DNA of 64,000 bases from Paenibacillus sp. 453mf. GTDB taxonomy: Bacteria > Bacillota > Bacilli > Paenibacillales > Paenibacillaceae. The position numbers and the translations under genes were made by a program. Location of the stretch: contig NZ_FPAC01000001.1 in the NCBI RefSeq assembly GCF_900116105.1, positions 2,731,135 through 2,795,134 on the forward strand, given 5' to 3'. Of this stretch, positions 62,923 to 64,000 are shown piece after piece. The notes beneath the pieces are model-generated. The model was not told the origin of the DNA. It saw only the letters and a program-made list of their open reading frames with translations, and did no database searches. The first letter of the stretch is position 1, and each line of letters opens with the position of its first letter.

Positions 62923-64000
62923 TTATTTATCTTTTTTGTCCTCGTCAACCACTTCGTAATCTGCATCTACGACGTTATCGCGTCCGCCTGCACTTGCACC
63001 TGCTGCGTCTCCGCCTTGTGCCTGTGCATCTTGTGCAGCCTGCTCATACAGTTTGACAGACAGCTGTTGAACGATTTCGGTAAGCTCTTCCGTAGCAGCC
63101 TTGATGTCTTCCACGTTGTCAGATTCCAGCGTTTTTTGCAATTTTTCTTTTGCAGCATTCGCTTTCTCTACTTCACCTGCATCTACTTTGTCGCCAAGAT
63201 CCTTAACCGTCTTATCCACAGTGTAGATCAGCTGGTCAGCTGCATTTCTTACTTCAACAAGCTCTTTGCGTTTCTTGTCTTCCTCCGCATGCAGCTCTGC
63301 ATCCTTCATCATTTTCTCGATCTCGTCTTCGCTCAAACCGCTTGAAGAAGTAATCGTGATTTTTTGGGATTTGTTTGTTCCTTTATCCGTTGCAGATACG
63401 TTAACGATACCGTTCGCATCGATGTCAAATGTAACTTCGATTTGCGGTACGCCGCGTGGAGCTGGAGGAATATCACCAAGCATGAAACGTCCGAGTGTTT
63501 TGTTGCCCGCAGCCATCTCGCGCTCCCCTTGCAGTACATGGATTTCAACGCTAGGCTGATTATCCGCGTAAGTAGAGAATACTTGAGACTTGCTTGTAGG
63601 AATCGTTGTATTGCGATCGATCATCTTCGTGAATACGCCGCCTGCAGTTTCAATACCCAGGGACAATGGCGTTACATCAAGAAGAACGACGTCTTTAACG
63701 TCACCAGTAAGGACACCGGCTTGAACTGCAGCACCCAGTGCTACCACTTCATCCGGGTTAACGCCCTTATGTGGTTCTTTGCCAGTCAATTTCTTAATCG
63801 CTTCCTGAACGGCAGGAATACGAGTAGAACCGCCGACCAGAACGATCTTGTCGATATCGTTAGCAGTCATACCTGCATCGCTAAGCGCTTGGCGAGTAGG
63901 ACCCAGTGTGCGCTCTACCAGCTGAGCAGAGATCTCTTCAAATTTAGCACGAGTTAAGTTTACTTCCAAGTGCTGAGGCACGCCGTCAGCAACAGTGATA
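62923..64000 (-). CDS. dnaK: Chaperone DnaK (Hsp70), C-terminal part (cut by window edge)
   Basis: The last 358 or so codons of DnaK; the 5' part lies beyond 64000. The end of the ATPase domain is visible ([20 protein letters not shown]), as are the interdomain linker [15 protein letters not shown], the substrate-binding domain ([18 protein letters not shown]), the helical lid, and the tail [11 protein letters not shown]. The DnaK-DnaJ order fits the HrcA/CIRCE-controlled hrcA-grpE-dnaK-dnaJ operon of Firmicutes, whose promoter lies outside the window. Confidence 0.97.
   Translation of the reverse strand, partial: ITVADGVPQHLEVNLTRAKFEEISAQLVERTLGPTRQALSDAGMTANDIDKIVLVGGSTRIPAVQEAIKKLTGKEPHKGVNPDEVVALGAAVQAGVLTGDVKDVVLLDVTPLSLGIETAGGVFTKMIDRNTTIPTSKSQVFSTYADNQPSVEIHVLQGEREMAAGNKTLGRFMLGDIPPAPRGVPQIEVTFDIDANGIVNVSATDKGTNKSQKITITSSSGLSEDEIEKMMKDAELHAEEDKKRKELVEVRNAADQLIYTVDKTVKDLGDKVDAGEVEKANAAKEKLQKTLESDNVEDIKAATEELTEIVQQLSVKLYEQAAQDAQAQGGDAAGASAGGRDNVVDADYEVVDEDKKDK

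Overview
The window is a chromosomal segment of a low-to-mid GC, endospore-forming Firmicute, most likely Paenibacillus or a close relative. This is inferred from strong AGGAGG-type ribosome binding sites, a type B RNase P RNA, a T-box leader on glyQS, SigA-type promoters, sporulation genes (yqfC/yqfD, cotD-like), and a gene order that largely follows the Bacillus subtilis dnaK to yqfO block. Almost all genes lie on the minus strand. Plus-strand genes are one TerC paralogue, an S8 protease, a Na/Pi-cotransporter-like protein and one IS3 remnant.

Layout. 1-6.3 kb: the 5' end of typA behind a long leader with four 39-bp repeats, a LiaF-like membrane protein, a divergent pair of TerC-family genes, the thiI/cysteine desulfurase pair (tRNA thiolation) and a lytic transglycosylase. 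6.4-7.1 kb: small DUF4190 and DUF1540 proteins. 7.2-14.7 kb: an accessory island with an FMN reductase, two intact and one broken copy of a luciferase-like flavin monooxygenase in tandem, fragments of a pirin and an Rrf2 regulator, an NAD(P)H-dependent oxidoreductase, and pieces of IS66-, IS110- and IS3-type elements. 14.8-18.5 kb: a YpuI-like gene, a subtilase, a CotD-like coat protein and rnpB.

18.5-39.6 kb is the conserved macromolecular-synthesis block, read leftwards: rpsU-yqeY, nfeD-floA-hypothetical, yqfC-yqfD-phoH-pgpH-ybeY-dgkA-cdd-era-yqzL-recO, the T-box-controlled glyQS, yqxD-dnaG-rpoD, trmK-nif3. It couples ribosome maturation (ybeY, era, rpsU), replication priming (dnaG), the housekeeping sigma factor, DNA repair (recO) and c-di-AMP turnover (pgpH). 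39.8-53.4 kb: a HIT protein, an orphan small protein, and the double-strand-break processing cluster addB-addA-sbcD-sbcC with overlapping starts and stops. 53.7-64 kb: an RlmI-like methyltransferase, a Na/Pi-cotransporter-like protein, a NUDIX hydrolase, then mtaB, rsmE, a site-2-protease-like protein, prmA, two small stress-type genes, dnaJ and the 3' part of dnaK.

I see no CRISPR array, prophage or obvious new defence system. The least explained signals are the repeat array inside the inferred typA leader, the triplicated monooxygenase operon with fossil FMN-reductase starts in its spacers, and lineage-specific insertions in AddA, SbcC and the RlmI-like methyltransferase.
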